55,660 bases of DNA from Bacteroidota bacterium (GCA_022708505.1 JAKIYP010000009.1:1-55660), one strand, 5' to 3'. Numbered from the stretch's first letter, positions 43,650 to 53,580 are shown. Made by a program: numbers and translations. Notes: a model not told the origin generated them from the letters alone.

Positions 43650-44930
43650 TTAAAAAAGGCTTCTCTCCAGTATATACAGAAAAGCACCCGCGAAATAGCC
43701 CGCCAACGCCAGCAAACTGATCTTTTTTACGTACCAGAAGAAGCTGATTTTTTCCATCCCCATGGCAGCAACACCTGCTGCTGATCCAATAATGAGAATA
43801 CTACCTACCGTACCAGCACAAAAAGTTAAAAATTGCCAAATATAATGGTTCATGGGGTAAACAGCTATGTCATACATCCCCTGAGCTGCTGCGACAAGCG
43901 ACACGTTATCAACCACCGACGACAGTAAACCGATCGACATGACGATATAATTGAGATCACCCACTTTATTATTGAGCCATTCTGCAGCAACATTCAGTAT
44001 TTCTGAAGTCTCCATGGCAGCAACAGCCATCAGGATACCCAAAAAGAAAAGGATACTGGAAAAGTCCACCCGGTGAAGCGCACTAACCAACGAAACCGTT
44101 TTTTTCTTGTCTGCATCGGTTTTCCGGTGCAGATACTCGGTGTAAATCCAAAGAATTCCAAGTCCGATCAGGATGCCCATAAACGGAGGCAGATGCGTGA
44201 AGTATTTAAACACCGGGACCATCACCAGCGTAAGTACCCCCAATACCAACATATTGCGTTTTTGTTTTAGGTTGGGAGAGTATTTCTTTTCTTCGTGCAT
44301 TTCTTCCCGACGGGTAATTTGTCCTTTCAGCCTTGTTGATGTGATAATCAGCGGAATCAGCAAGGATACTATACTCGGCAGGAAGAGATATTTCATAGTA
44401 GCTTCCGTGGAGATTTGTCCGCCAATCCACAACATGGTAGTGGTCACGTCACCAATGGGTGTCCAGGCTCCTCCGGCATTTGCCGCGATGACGATCATAC
44501 CGGTGAAAAAGAGCCGATCTTTCTTTTCTCCGATCAATTTCCTGAGCAACGAAACCATGATGATGGTGGTAGTCAGGTTATCCAAAATAGATGAAAGGAA
44601 AAATGTAAAAAAACTAATAATCCACAGCAACTTCCTTTTATCAGTCTGTCTGATTTTATTTGTGACCAGTTCAAAACCATCGTAGGTATCGATTAATTCG
44701 ACGATGGTCATAGCACCAAGTAAGAAAAAGAGGATACTGGAGATATCCCCCAAATGTTTAATCAATTGAAGATTCAGCCAGGCTTTATCTTCTGTGTAAT
44801 AAGAGAAGATTACCCATGTAAGTACGCCTATAATCAGAGCAGGTGCCGTCTTGTTGACTTTGAGGTCATGTTCAAGCGCAATGGCGACATAACCTAGCAC
44901 AAAAACAAGTACAATTAATGTAGTCATCAT
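43650..44930 (-). CDS. nhaD: Na+/H+ antiporter NhaD
   Basis: A 426-residue ion-transporter-superfamily antiporter with about eleven hydrophobic helices. Family features include SSILDNLTTTIIMVSLLRKLIG (residues about 113-134, given as SSILDNLTTT and MVSLLRKLIG), the NAGGAWTPIGDVTTTMLW segment (about 150-167) and SSVVDNVSLVAAAQGMY (about 338-354). It lies next to nhaA on the same strand, 42 bases upstream, so the two sodium exporters probably act together in salt or alkaline conditions. Confidence 0.93.
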   Translation of the reverse strand: MMTTLIVLVFVLGYVAIALEHDLKVNKTAPALIIGVLTWVIFSYYTEDKAWLNLQLIKHLGDISSILFFLLGAMTIVELIDTYDGFELVTNKIRQTDKRKLLWIISFFTFFLSSILDNLTTTIIMVSLLRKLIGEKKDRLFFTGMIVIAANAGGAWTPIGDVTTTMLWIGGQISTEATMKYLFLPSIVSLLIPLIITSTRLKGQITRREEMHEEKKYSPNLKQKRNMLVLGVLTLVMVPVFKYFTHLPPFMGILIGLGILWIYTEYLHRKTDADKKKTVSLVSALHRVDFSSILFFLGILMAVAAMETSEILNVAAEWLNNKVGDLNYIVMSIGLLSSVVDNVSLVAAAQGMYDIAVYPMNHYIWQFLTFCAGTVGSILIIGSAAGVAAMGMEKISFFWYVKKISLLALAGYFAGAFLYILERSLF

Positions 44931-44943
44931 AGATATTGGTGTT

Positions 44944-46731
44944 TTAGTCGAGTTTCAGCACAGCCAGAAAGGCTTTTTGCGGAACTTCCACGGAACCAAT
45001 TTGTTTCATGCGTTTCTTGCCTTTCTTCTGTTTCTCCAGTAACTTTCTTTTACGGCTGATGTCGCCCCCGTAACACTTGGCTGTCACGTCTTTACGAACG
45101 GCCTTGATAGTTTCACGGGCAATTATTTTGGCGCCGATGGCAGCCTGAATGGCAATGTCGAACTGTTGACGTGGAATGAGTTCTTTTAATTTTTCACACA
45201 TCCGGCGACCAAGCGATACGGCATTGTCGAAATGGATTAGCGATGAAAGGGCGTCTACCGGTTCACCGTTGAGCAAAATGTCTAATTTGATGAGTTTCGA
45301 GGGACGATAGCCATGGGGATGATAATCGAACGAGGCGTAACCTTTGGAAATGCTTTTGAGCCGGTCGTAGAAATCGAACACAATTTCGCCGAGCGGCATA
45401 TCGAAAATCAATTCCATACGATTCCCCGATATGTAATCTTGTTTAATCAGTTCTCCGCGTTTATCCAGGCAAAGGGTCATGATCTGACCGATATAATCGG
45501 TACGGGTAATGATAGAAGCGCGGATATAGGGTTCTTCGATCCGGTCGATCAGCATAAAATCAGGCAATCCGGATGGATTGTGCACTTCGATCAGTTCGTC
45601 CTTCTTCGTATATACTTTATAGGAAACGTTCGGAACCGTTGTAATCACGTTCATGTCGAACTCACGGTCGAGTCGTTCCTGGATAATTTCCATGTGAAGC
45701 ATTCCCAGAAAACCACAACGAAAGCCAAAACCCAATGCCACTGAAGATTCCGGTTCGAAGGTCAGCGAGGCATCGTTGAGTTGCAGTTTTTCGATGGAAG
45801 AGCGTAAATCTTCAAAATCGTCGGTATCCACCGGATATACACCGGCGAAAACCATTGGCTTTACCTCTTCAAAACCGGAGATGGCTTTTTCACATGGACG
45901 TTTCACGTGGGTAATGGTATCGCCTACTTTCACTTCTTTCGAAGTTTTAATTCCGGAGATGATGTAACCAACATTTCCGGCGCTGAGTTCCTGCACAGGA
46001 ACCATATCGAGTTTCAGGATTCCGATTTCATCTGCATCGTATTCTTTTCCCGTTGCCACGAACTTCACGAGGTCACCTTTGCGGATGGTCCCATTGGCAA
46101 TCTTAAAATAAGCGATAATACCCCGGAAAGAGTTGAATACAGAGTCGAAAATCAGGCATTGCAACGGCGCTTCCGGATCACCTTTGGGTGCAGGGATACG
46201 ATGCACGATAGCTTCGAGAATTTCTTCAACCCCCATGCCTGTTTTTCCGCTGGCGCGGATGATATCTGCCGGTTTACAGCCAAGTAAATCCACAATCTGA
46301 TCTTCCACTTCTTCCGGCATGGCCGAATCCATATCCATTTTATTCATCACCGGGATGATTTCCAGATCATGTTCGATGGCCATGTATAAATTGGAAATGG
46401 TTTGCGCCTGAATTCCCTGCGTCGCGTCAATAATCAACAGCGCCCCTTCACAGGCAGCAATGGAACGTGAAACCTCATAGGAGAAATCGACGTGTCCCGG
46501 AGTGTCAATCAGGTTGAGAACAAAATCTTCCCCATTCAGCTTGTAGTTCATCTGAATAGCGTGGCTCTTAATGGTGATACCCCTTTCCCTTTCAAGATCC
46601 ATATTGTCCAGCACCTGTGCCTGCAGATCTTTGTCAAATACAGTTTTGGTGTATTCTAACAGACGGTCGGCCAGGGTGCTTTTGCCGTGGTCGATGTGGG
46701 CTATGATGCAGAAATTACGGATTCTCTTCAT
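44944..46731 (-). CDS. lepA: Elongation factor 4 (LepA)
   Basis: A ribosome-associated GTPase. The 595-residue protein has G1 [14 protein letters not shown] (about 9-22), switch [15 protein letters not shown]4 NKMDM, then EF-G-like domains and the LepA-specific C-terminal domain (about 485-595) ending [17 protein letters not shown]. All GTPase motifs are intact. Normal length. It precedes nhaD by 13 bases. Confidence 0.97.
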   Translation of the reverse strand: MKRIRNFCIIAHIDHGKSTLADRLLEYTKTVFDKDLQAQVLDNMDLERERGITIKSHAIQMNYKLNGEDFVLNLIDTPGHVDFSYEVSRSIAACEGALLIIDATQGIQAQTISNLYMAIEHDLEIIPVMNKMDMDSAMPEEVEDQIVDLLGCKPADIIRASGKTGMGVEEILEAIVHRIPAPKGDPEAPLQCLIFDSVFNSFRGIIAYFKIANGTIRKGDLVKFVATGKEYDADEIGILKLDMVPVQELSAGNVGYIISGIKTSKEVKVGDTITHVKRPCEKAISGFEEVKPMVFAGVYPVDTDDFEDLRSSIEKLQLNDASLTFEPESSVALGFGFRCGFLGMLHMEIIQERLDREFDMNVITTVPNVSYKVYTKKDELIEVHNPSGLPDFMLIDRIEEPYIRASIITRTDYIGQIMTLCLDKRGELIKQDYISGNRMELIFDMPLGEIVFDFYDRLKSISKGYASFDYHPHGYRPSKLIKLDILLNGEPVDALSSLIHFDNAVSLGRRMCEKLKELIPRQQFDIAIQAAIGAKIIARETIKAVRKDVTAKCYGGDISRKRKLLEKQKKGKKRMKQIGSVEVPQKAFLAVLKLD

Positions 46732-46758
46732 GAAATGTTATTGCAAAATTTTGAGCTG

Positions 46759-46766
46759 CAAAAGTA
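46759..46766 (-). promoter_or_regulatory. -7 element of the lepA promoter
   Basis: Minus strand TACTTTTG (46766-46759), 27 bases before the lepA start. The heptamer array begins 22 bases farther upstream. Confidence 0.5.
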
Positions 46767-46788
46767 AGAAAAAATTTTCAATTTTTTA

Positions 46789-46914
46789 GTCACCGGTCGA
46801 CAGTCACCAGTCTCCGGTCTCCGGTCTCCAGTCTGGCGTCTGGTGTCTGGTGTCTGGTGTCCGTCGTCTGGTGTCCGTCGTCTGGCGTCCGGTGTCCGGC
46901 GTCCGGCGTCCCGC
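46789..46914. repeat. Heptamer array, eighteen GTC-type units
   Basis: Eighteen units in unbroken 7-bp phase, every one starting GTC (GTCACCG, GTCGACA, GTCACCA, GTCTCCG ... GTCTGGT, GTCCGTC, GTCCGGC, GTCCCGC). CC-type units come first, GG-type after, giving a converging inverted layout without spacer. The array ends four bases before the stop codon of the carbonic anhydrase gene. Confidence 0.9.
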
Positions 46915-46918
46915 GACA

Positions 46919-47539
46919 TCACTCAATCTTCACAAATCTCCTGAGTTCCCTGTCATAATTAAACACCTCGCCGGTTTCAATGATGTAATACCACCCGAGG
47001 ATGTTTATTTTACCCTGTTCGTATCTTTCTTTGATGTAGGGGTAGGTGAGCAGGTGATTCATTTGTTCGACGATGTTGAGTTGTTCAGTTATTACAGATC
47101 TTTCCAGCTCATCAGCAATACTCAGATCTTCCACTTGTTCTTTTACCCTTCCCATCAGTTCCAGCCATTTGCGGGTATGGGGAATGTCTGCCGACTGCTT
47201 TTCGTCCATGTAGATGGCATTGCAACCCCCGCAATTGGAATGACCGCAAACGATGATGTTTTCTACGTTTAATACCTGCACTGCGTATTCCACAGCCGAT
47301 GTTGTTGCCAGAAATTCATTTGAAATACGGTGCATGGGAACGAGGTTGGCGATGTTGCGAATCACGAACAACTCGCCCGGTAAGGTGCGCGTAATCAGAT
47401 TCGGCACCACCCGTGAGTCGGAACAACCTATGAACAGGGTGTGCGGTTTCTGACCTTTCCCTATTTTACGGAAATGTCGCTTTAGTTCTATGTAATCGTT
47501 GGCCAGGAATTCCTTGACACCGTCGAAAAGGTACTTCAT
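46919..47539 (-). CDS. Beta-class carbonic anhydrase
   Basis: Interconverts CO2 and bicarbonate in the cytosol. The 206-residue protein has zinc ligands in GCSDSRVVP (Cys 39, with the Asp-Arg dyad) and VCGHSNCGGCNAIY (His and Cys, about 97-100), standard for beta-class enzymes. Its flanks on both sides are heptamer arrays: the GTC-type one touches the stop codon and an AGYGAAT one lies seven bases upstream of the start. Confidence 0.95.
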   Translation of the reverse strand: MKYLFDGVKEFLANDYIELKRHFRKIGKGQKPHTLFIGCSDSRVVPNLITRTLPGELFVIRNIANLVPMHRISNEFLATTSAVEYAVQVLNVENIIVCGHSNCGGCNAIYMDEKQSADIPHTRKWLELMGRVKEQVEDLSIADELERSVITEQLNIVEQMNHLLTYPYIKERYEQGKINILGWYYIIETGEVFNYDRELRRFVKIE

Positions 47540-47545
47540 TTTTTT

Positions 47546-47731
47546 AGTGAATAGTGAATAACTAATAGCGAATAGCGGAAAACTGTAAGCGGAAAGCGAA
47601 AGTTTTTACTTCACAATGTTTAATAAGGCAAAAAGTTCAATAATCAATGGTAATAATTCTGTATCGCTATTAGCTATTAGCTATTAGTTATTCGCTTATT
47701 GCTCTCCGTTCTCCGTTTTCCGCTTTCCGCT
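47546..47731. repeat. Inverted pair of heptamer arrays between carbonic anhydrase and folB
   Basis: Left array 47546-47601: AGTGAAT twice, AACTAAT, AGCGAAT, AGCGGAA, AACTGTA, AGCGGAA, AGCGAAA. Right array 47669-47731 in the opposite sense: ATTAGCT twice, ATTAGTT, ATTCGCT, TATTGCT, CTCCGTT twice, TTCCGCT twice. It runs up to the first base of the folB stop codon. Confidence 0.85.
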
Positions 47732-48087
47732 CATCTCCTCCGCTCCATTTGAATCGACACCTTTTCGACTTTGCCGCCAAGGGGTGGATTCATTTTGGAC
47801 AGGGTGAGACTTAGCGCCTGTATTTTTAAAAATTTATTCATCAGTTTATCAACAATTCTGTGGGCAACATGTTCAATCAGATTCGAAGGGATTTCGATTT
47901 GTTTTTTGATGGCCTGATACACCAACTGGTAATTAATGGTGTCTTCAAGCAGGTCTGTTACCCCGGCCTTGTCGGTGTAAACTTCCATTTCTACGGTTAC
48001 CAGAAAGGTGTTTCCCAGCATTTTCTCGTGTTCCAACACGCCGTGGTTGGCCTGGAACTCCATGTTTTCGAGGATGATTTTGGACAT
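47731..48087 (-). CDS. folB: Dihydroneopterin aldolase
   Basis: Cleaves 7,8-dihydroneopterin in folate synthesis. From the ATG at 48087 (MSKIILENMEF) it has 118 residues, the usual length. An open frame upstream to 48150 only translates heptamer repeats and is discarded. Visible: FQANHGVLEHEKMLGN (about 10-25, catalytic Glu), YQLVYQAIKKQI, NLIEHVAHRI (about 71-80) and LTLSKMNPPLGG with the catalytic lysine (about 99). The terminal ERRR is encoded next to the heptamer array. Confidence 0.93.
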   Translation of the reverse strand: MSKIILENMEFQANHGVLEHEKMLGNTFLVTVEMEVYTDKAGVTDLLEDTINYQLVYQAIKKQIEIPSNLIEHVAHRIVDKLMNKFLKIQALSLTLSKMNPPLGGKVEKVSIQMERRR

Positions 48088-48098
48088 ATTATTTTTTT

Positions 48099-48148
48099 TC
48101 GCTACGCTCAGTCGCCAGACTCCAGTCGCCGGACACCAGACGTCAGAC
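48099..48148 (+). repeat. Heptamer array with TCGC cap, left arm of an interrupted pair
   Basis: Cap TCGCTACGCTCA then GTCGCCA, GACTCCA, GTCGCCG, GACACCA, GACGTCA and a final GAC. Its opposite partner is at 49455-49554. The IS4-family element lies between them. Confidence 0.8.
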
Positions 48149-48181
48149 ATTATTTTGTTTTAAACATTTTAATTCTTAAAC

Positions 48182-49408
48182 TTTAGTACATGACAAAAAT
48201 TACATAGCGATATAATTATTTGATTATCAGTAGAATAAGTTTCATTTTATTTGGTAAAGACCTTGAAATTTTGTATCTTTATAGCTGACTACCAATCGGT
48301 TATAATGAAAACAAAGAATTCCAAGGTCTCGCACAAAAGTAGTGATTTAACCTCAGTTTTGGTTGAACACTTCGGAAAAAGTTTAAACTTAGCCCGAATA
48401 AAGTTCATAAGCTTGTTTATTTGCGCTCTTTGCAAGGTTCAAGTCGTTTGTTTTGAAAAACTTGCCAGCGGCTTTGAAAACAGCTGTAGCAGCGACTCTT
48501 CACTGCGGCGAATACAGCGTTTTATGGCTGAGTACAAGCTTGACAAAGACTTGATTGCAAAATTGATATTTGCATTGTTGCCACATGAGCCACCGTACTC
48601 GATTGCAATCGACAGAACGAATTGGAAGTTTGGTCAAACAAACATCAATATCTTGGTATTAGCCATTGTTTATAAAGGAGTTGCTTTTCCTATTTTATTC
48701 AAATTAATGCCTAAGCGAGGCAATTCTCATACAATAGAGAGAATTCAAATCGTGAATCATTACATTCGACTATTCGGAAAAGAATCCATTCAGTATTTGG
48801 TGGCAGACCGAGAATTCGTTGGCGAACATTGGATTGATTATCTGAACTTTAACCGAATTGAATATCACATTCGTATTCGGGATAACTTCTGGGTTGCGAA
48901 TCCAAAAACTGGTAAACAGTTTAAGGCTACATGGCTCTTTAGTGATTTGAAGTTGAATGAAACAAGATTTTTACACTCGATTTATTATGTCAATAATCAG
49001 TTGTGTTATTTGTCTGCTTCAAAAATAAAAAACAAAGAAGGGAAACCAGAATTTCAGATAGTTATCTCATTCTGCAAACCTGAAATTGCGCAAAAAATAT
49101 ACAAAGAACGCTGGCAGATTGAAACTGCATTTAGAGCAATGAAAACAAGTGGATTCAATTTAGAAGACACTCATTTGACTGATATTGAAAGAATTGAAAA
49201 ACTTGTCGCTATAGTAACAATTGCATTTTGTTGGGCATATTTAGTCGGAATTTATTTACACGAACATGATAAGCCAATCAGAATACTCAACAATGGAAGA
49301 ATGGCGAAAAGTTTTTTCAAATATGGTCTCACTTATATTGCATCGGTGCTTTTAAATGCTGGCTTTCAATCAAATATAGATATTTTTAAATTTTTGTCAT
49401 GTACTTAG
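48182..49408 (+). mobile_element. Intact IS4-family insertion sequence
   Basis: A 1,227-bp element whose ends carry the inverted repeat AGTACATGACAAAAATT (17 bp perfect, extending imperfectly by three bases). The 9-bp direct repeat TTCTTAAAC flanks it at 48173-48181 and 49409-49417. Removing the element and one repeat restores TTCTTAAACCTTTAAAC, nearly the same as the spacer sequence TTCTTAAACTTTTAAAC at 53661-53677 in a sister array pair, which supports the boundaries. Confidence 0.88.
48305..49408 (+). CDS. IS4-family transposase
   Basis: From the ATG at 48305 it has 367 residues. The catalytic triad is complete: Asp 103 in AIDRTNWK, Asp 168 in LVADREF, Glu 273 in the YREK signature (Y266-x2-R269-x3-E273-x6-K280), so it is probably active. 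The frame is open to 48251, but the start at 48305 gives the normal N-terminus. The stop TAG is formed by the last three bases of the element, inside the right inverted end. A near-consensus -7 sequence TATCTTTA lies about 30 bases upstream. Confidence 0.92.
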   Translation: MKTKNSKVSHKSSDLTSVLVEHFGKSLNLARIKFISLFICALCKVQVVCFEKLASGFENSCSSDSSLRRIQRFMAEYKLDKDLIAKLIFALLPHEPPYSIAIDRTNWKFGQTNINILVLAIVYKGVAFPILFKLMPKRGNSHTIERIQIVNHYIRLFGKESIQYLVADREFVGEHWIDYLNFNRIEYHIRIRDNFWVANPKTGKQFKATWLFSDLKLNETRFLHSIYYVNNQLCYLSASKIKNKEGKPEFQIVISFCKPEIAQKIYKERWQIETAFRAMKTSGFNLEDTHLTDIERIEKLVAIVTIAFCWAYLVGIYLHEHDKPIRILNNGRMAKSFFKYGLTYIASVLLNAGFQSNIDIFKFLSCT

Positions 49409-49454
49409 TTCTTAAACCTTTAAACTATCCTCTAACCACTTATCACCGTCTATT

Positions 49455-49554
49455 GACTGAAGTCTGGTGACTGGAGTCCGGAGTCCGGAGTCCGGAGTCT
49501 GGAGTCTGGAGTCTGGAGTCCGGAGTCTGGTGACTGGAGTCGGAGCGAAGCGAC
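49455..49554 (-). repeat. Heptamer array with GTCGC cap, right arm of the interrupted pair
   Basis: Thirteen units in phase: GACTGAA, GTCTGGT, GACTGGA, GTCCGGA three times, GTCTGGA three times, GTCCGGA, GTCTGGT, GACTGGA, GTCGGAG, then CGAAGCGAC. The end GGAGTCGGAGCGAAGCGAC is the reverse complement of the start of the array at 54307. It overlaps the radical SAM gene's stop by one base. Confidence 0.9.
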
Positions 49555-50324
49555 TATACACTAACACTCACCTCCAACCCCATTGCTCTTGCTCTTTCTG
49601 CTATTTCACGCAGGGTCTCTGCAGGTGCTTTTTCCAGTCCCTTTGTCGGGGTTTCGCGGTCGATGCTGTAAATCATCACCTGTTTGGGGCGGATGATTTG
49701 CAGGGCTTCGAGCCAGGCGGATACTTCTTCTTCTGTCGTGTTATCAATAATCCCATCAGCTAATTTACCCCGCAGGAACAGGGTTTGGATGATGAGGTTA
49801 CCGTTGAATTTTCTAAATTGTTCGAGTTGCCATTCGACAGAAAACTGTTTTCCTGACGGACGATCCAGGCGTTGAACGGTTTTGTCGATTGCTGAATCAA
49901 ACTTCAGGATGTTGTTGTCGACACGCTGCAACGCCCTGAATATAGCTGGTTTGTGCATGCGGGTCGAGTTGGACAGTACGCTGACTTTGGCTTCCGGACA
50001 ATAGCGGTCACGCAACGCGATGGTATCGTCGATGATGTCTTTAAACTGTGCATGCAGGGTAGGTTCTCCATTGCCGGCAAAAGTGATTACATCGGGTAAT
50101 TCGTTGGCTGCCACCATCTCCCGTAATTTAGCTTCGAGTGTGGCATAAACCTGTTCCCGTGTTGGAAGCGGCGATTCCTGCATGGTTGTATTGAAACCAC
50201 ATTCACAATAAATGCAGTCGAACGAGCAGATCTTGGCATCCACCGGCAAAAGATTAACACCTAAGGAAACCCCCAGTCGCCGGCTTCTTACAGGGCCAAA
50301 GATTATTTTATCGAATAAAAACAT
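49554..50324 (-). CDS. Radical SAM protein
   Basis: A 256-residue protein with the cluster motif CSFDCIYCECG (Cys about 33, 37, 40), which binds the 4Fe-4S cluster that splits S-adenosylmethionine. TFAGNGEPTLH (about 83-93) is the GGE-like SAM-binding motif. The N-terminus MFLFDKIIFGPVRSRRLGVSLG is shared by a group of uncharacterised radical SAM proteins (split: FDKIIFGPV, RSRRLGVSLG). No partner gene suggests a substrate. Its stop abuts a capped heptamer array. Confidence 0.87.
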   Translation of the reverse strand: MFLFDKIIFGPVRSRRLGVSLGVNLLPVDAKICSFDCIYCECGFNTTMQESPLPTREQVYATLEAKLREMVAANELPDVITFAGNGEPTLHAQFKDIIDDTIALRDRYCPEAKVSVLSNSTRMHKPAIFRALQRVDNNILKFDSAIDKTVQRLDRPSGKQFSVEWQLEQFRKFNGNLIIQTLFLRGKLADGIIDNTTEEEVSAWLEALQIIRPKQVMIYSIDRETPTKGLEKAPAETLREIAERARAMGLEVSVSV

Positions 50325-50333
50325 GTTTTGAAT

Positions 50334-50395
50334 GTCTGATGTCTAATGTCAAAAGTATAGATGCCTATATGTAACTTATATGTCTTATATGGTTT
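50334..50395. repeat. Short GTC-type and CATATAA-type repeats upstream of the radical SAM gene
   Basis: Three units in phase, GTCTGAT, GTCTAAT, GTCAAAA (50334-50354), followed by degenerate CTATATG, CTTATATG, CTTATATGG (about 50363-50393). It ends 21 bases before the dnaG stop. Confidence 0.6.
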
Positions 50396-50415
50396 AAGAG
50401 TTTAAAGAATCAAAT

Positions 50416-52377
50416 TTAAAGCTTGGTTATCACCCTCGTTCCTAATTCTTTCGCCAATTTCTGTTTTACCTCATCGAGCGCTTTTAATTCCAGCATGATT
50501 TCGTCAGCCAGGGTATAATTTTTTGTTTCTGACGCTTCTTTCAGCAAAAATAGTTTTTCTTTGATCATGTCGAGCACCAACCGGTTCTTAAACTCGTACA
50601 TCACCCTGGGCACCAGCTCATGCAGTTTATCGGCGTCTGTTTTGACTTCCTTGATTTTAGCGTGAATCTTACTCAGGGTGTATTTCTCGGTAATAAGGTC
50701 GGCCGTCAATTGGGCGATGGCCGGGTTCGGGTGGTACAGGAAATGTTTTTCCGCGTTGAAATCCGCTTCCTGATAATGCGCTTCGTATTCTTTTAGTATT
50801 TGCTGATGTACCGGTGTACTAAAACTGATGCCGTCGCGGTTGATTTCTTCGTAAATAAAATCCGCTGTGATGATTGGCTCCGGTGCCTGCTTTTTCAAGT
50901 CGGGATGCTGCATGTCCATCTTCCCGTACCGGATCAGGGTTTGCAGGATACTCCTTTCTTCCTGCACATAGATGCCGGTTTGTGGAGTCTGACTCAGAGG
51001 AGCCTGCGCTGCATTGTCGGGCTGTTCTGTCTGTGCCTGCGGTTGCGGTGCGTTAGTCTGTGCCTTTCCCTGCTCAGCCTTTTTCAGCTTGTTGATTTCG
51101 TGGTACAGCATAGCCTCATCCACCTGCAGGAGCATGCTGCATTCCTTGACATATTCGGCCCGGATTACCTGATTCGGAATGATGGCAATACTTTTCACGA
51201 TGTCGATGATGAGACCCGCCCGTTTCACCGGATCGTTGCCTGCATCTTCCAGTAATATGCTTGTTTTGAAGCGGATGAAATCCACTGAGCTCTTCTCCAC
51301 GAAGGCTATAAAATCTGCCGAATTGTGTTTTTGCGCGAATGAATCCGGATCCTCTCCATCCGGCAATAGCAATACCTTAATATTAAGACCCTCTTCCAGC
51401 AATAAATCGATTCCCCGTAACGAAGCCTTGATGCCTGCCGCATCGCCGTCGTAAATCACCGTCACATTGTCGGTAAACCGGTGAATCATCCTGATTTGTC
51501 CGGGTGTGAGCGAAGTTCCCGAAGAAGCCACCACGTTTTCGATGCCGTTCTGGTGCATCGAAATCACATCGGTATAACCTTCGACTAAGAAACATCGGTC
51601 TTCCTTAACGATGGATTTTTTCGCGAAGAAGATGCCGTACAATTCATTACTTTTGTGGTAAATTTCCGATTCGGGCGAGTTGACATACTTGGCCATTTTC
51701 TCGTCCTTGCGCAGGATACGACCACCAAAAGCCACGACTTTACCCGACAGTGAATGTACGGGGAACATCACCCTGCCCCGGAAACGGTCAGACAGTTGCC
51801 CGTTGTCGTGTTCGAGCGTGAGTCCCGTTTTTACCAGATAGGATTTGTTATATCCGTTGCCGATGGCCGATTGAGTGAAAGTGTCGCGGTTATCGAGGCT
51901 ATATCCCAACTGAAATTTACGGATGATGTCTTCACGAAAACCCCTTTCCCTGAAATAGGCCATGGCGATGGATTTGCCGTCGATGTGGTTGTGCAGGTTG
52001 TTGGAAAAATACTGCTGCGCGTATTCATTTACAAGGAACATGCTTTCGCGGTCGTTGCGGATGGCTTTTTCTTCATCCGACAATTCCCGTTCTTCAAATT
52101 CGATGTGATATTTTTTTGCTAAGAACTTGAGCGCTTCATAGTAGCTTATTTGCTCATGTTCCATGATGAAGTGTACCGAATTACCTCCTTTTCCGCAGCC
52201 GAAACATTTGAAAATCCCCTTAGCAGGAGATACGCTGAAAGAAGGTGTTTTTTCGTTGTGGAAGGGACACAAACCAATCAGGTTGGCCCCGCGTTTGCGC
52301 AGGGTCACATAATCCGACACTACATCCTGAATCAGTGCGGCATCATTGATTTTGTCGATCGTCGTTTGGTCAAGCAT
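50416..52377 (-). CDS. dnaG: DNA primase
   Basis: Makes RNA primers at the replication fork. The 653-residue protein has the CHC2 zinc finger CPFHNEKTPSFS with CFGCGKGG (about 37-64), the core RNA polymerase domain, and the Toprim motif LVEGYTDVISMHQ plus YDGDAAG (about 263-314). A linker rich in Gln, Ala and Pro (about 445-475, QPQAQTEQPDNAAQAP) precedes the helicase-binding C-terminal part. It is followed (upstream on this strand) by obgE, 4 bases away. Confidence 0.96.
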   Translation of the reverse strand: MLDQTTIDKINDAALIQDVVSDYVTLRKRGANLIGLCPFHNEKTPSFSVSPAKGIFKCFGCGKGGNSVHFIMEHEQISYYEALKFLAKKYHIEFEERELSDEEKAIRNDRESMFLVNEYAQQYFSNNLHNHIDGKSIAMAYFRERGFREDIIRKFQLGYSLDNRDTFTQSAIGNGYNKSYLVKTGLTLEHDNGQLSDRFRGRVMFPVHSLSGKVVAFGGRILRKDEKMAKYVNSPESEIYHKSNELYGIFFAKKSIVKEDRCFLVEGYTDVISMHQNGIENVVASSGTSLTPGQIRMIHRFTDNVTVIYDGDAAGIKASLRGIDLLLEEGLNIKVLLLPDGEDPDSFAQKHNSADFIAFVEKSSVDFIRFKTSILLEDAGNDPVKRAGLIIDIVKSIAIIPNQVIRAEYVKECSMLLQVDEAMLYHEINKLKKAEQGKAQTNAPQPQAQTEQPDNAAQAPLSQTPQTGIYVQEERSILQTLIRYGKMDMQHPDLKKQAPEPIITADFIYEEINRDGISFSTPVHQQILKEYEAHYQEADFNAEKHFLYHPNPAIAQLTADLITEKYTLSKIHAKIKEVKTDADKLHELVPRVMYEFKNRLVLDMIKEKLFLLKEASETKNYTLADEIMLELKALDEVKQKLAKELGTRVITKL

Positions 52378-52381
52378 GTTC

Positions 52382-53542
52382 TTACAGGTCGTCCCAACCT
52401 ATACCTTTGTATTTGCTGATGTCGTCGTCCTCTTCATCCTCATCAAATAAATCATCAAAATCACCTTCATCTTCCTCCTCGTTATCCTCTCCACCTACAG
52501 GTGGTTCGATAATCATCGGACGATGCACGAATTCAACAATTTTATTGGATTCTTTGTTTATTTCTTCCCAAATCAGGTCTTTTAACTCCATGATGCCCAG
52601 TCCGCTTACCGACGAGATAAACACGGTGCGAATCCCTTCGGGCAATTCGGCTTTCATCTGTTCCATCAACTCCTCATCGAGCATATCACATTTGGTAATA
52701 GCGAGGATGCGTTGCTTGGTCGAAAGTTCCGGGTTGTATGTTTTCAGTTCATTGAGCAATACCTGATATTCTTTTCTGATGTCTTCACTATCTGCCGGAA
52801 TCATAAACAGCAGGATAGAGTTCCGCTCGATGTGCCGCAGGAAGCGCAGTCCCAGCCCCTTTCCCTCCGAAGCACCTTCGATGATACCCGGGATGTCGGC
52901 CATCACGAACGACTGGTTGTCGCGGTAGGAAACGATACCCAGATTAGGTACCAGCGTTGTGAAGGGATAATCGGCAATTTCAGGTTTAGCAGCCGACACA
53001 ACCGACAACAAGGTTGATTTACCGGCGTTTGGAAAACCTACTAAACCTACATCAGCCAATACTTTCAACTGAAGAATGACTGCTTTTTCCACGCGGGGTT
53101 CCCCCGGTTGTGCGAAGCGTGGTGTCTGATTTGTTGCCGTACGGAAATGCCAATTGCCGAGTCCGCCCCTACCGCCTTTCAACAGAATAAGTTCCTGACC
53201 GTCTTCGGTAATATCACACATAAACTCACCCGTTTCGGCATCATATACGACTGTTCCGCAAGGTACATCAATGATCCGGTCTTCACCGTCTTTCCCAAAA
53301 CTACGGCTACCGCTTCCCTGTTCTCCGTCGCCGGCATATACGTGCCGGGCGTATTTCAGGTGGATCAGCGTCCAGTAATTTTTGTTGCCACGCAGGATGA
53401 TGTGACCACCCCGACCGCCATCCCCGCCATCCGGCCCTCCTTTGGCAATGAACTTCTCGCGGTGGAAATGCATTGAACCTGCACCCCCTTTGCCCGAGCG
53501 ACAGTATATTTTTACGTAATCAACAAAATTGGAAGAAGCCAT
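52382..53542 (-). CDS. obgE: GTPase ObgE/CgtA
   Basis: Ribosome-assembly and stress GTPase. The 386-residue protein has the glycine-rich Obg fold (about 1-158: [27 protein letters not shown]), G1 [12 protein letters not shown] (about 166-177), G3 [17 protein letters not shown]4 TKCDM. The C-terminus is a long acidic stretch ([20 protein letters not shown], about 350-370). The preceding gene in transcription order has its promoter at 53564-53571. dnaG follows. Confidence 0.96.
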   Translation of the reverse strand: MASSNFVDYVKIYCRSGKGGAGSMHFHREKFIAKGGPDGGDGGRGGHIILRGNKNYWTLIHLKYARHVYAGDGEQGSGSRSFGKDGEDRIIDVPCGTVVYDAETGEFMCDITEDGQELILLKGGRGGLGNWHFRTATNQTPRFAQPGEPRVEKAVILQLKVLADVGLVGFPNAGKSTLLSVVSAAKPEIADYPFTTLVPNLGIVSYRDNQSFVMADIPGIIEGASEGKGLGLRFLRHIERNSILLFMIPADSEDIRKEYQVLLNELKTYNPELSTKQRILAITKCDMLDEELMEQMKAELPEGIRTVFISSVSGLGIMELKDLIWEEINKESNKIVEFVHRPMIIEPPVGGEDNEEEDEGDFDDLFDEDEEDDDISKYKGIGWDDL

Positions 53543-53563
53543 AGCGTACTTTTATGTGTTGTG

Positions 53564-53571
53564 CAAAGGTA
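53564..53571 (-). promoter_or_regulatory. -7 element of the obgE-dnaG promoter
   Basis: Minus strand TACCTTTG (53571-53564), 21 bases before the obgE start. A heptamer array starts ten bases upstream of it. Confidence 0.55.
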
Positions 53572-53580
53572 GTTTTTTTT

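Noticed and set aside
46789..46914. Regular repeat array as a possible CRISPR
   Set aside because: Units are 7 bp and contiguous, there are no unique spacers, and no cas genes are near.
47731..48150. Longer FolB with 21 extra N-terminal residues
   Set aside because: The extra codons translate heptamer repeats; the start at 48087 gives the standard enzyme.
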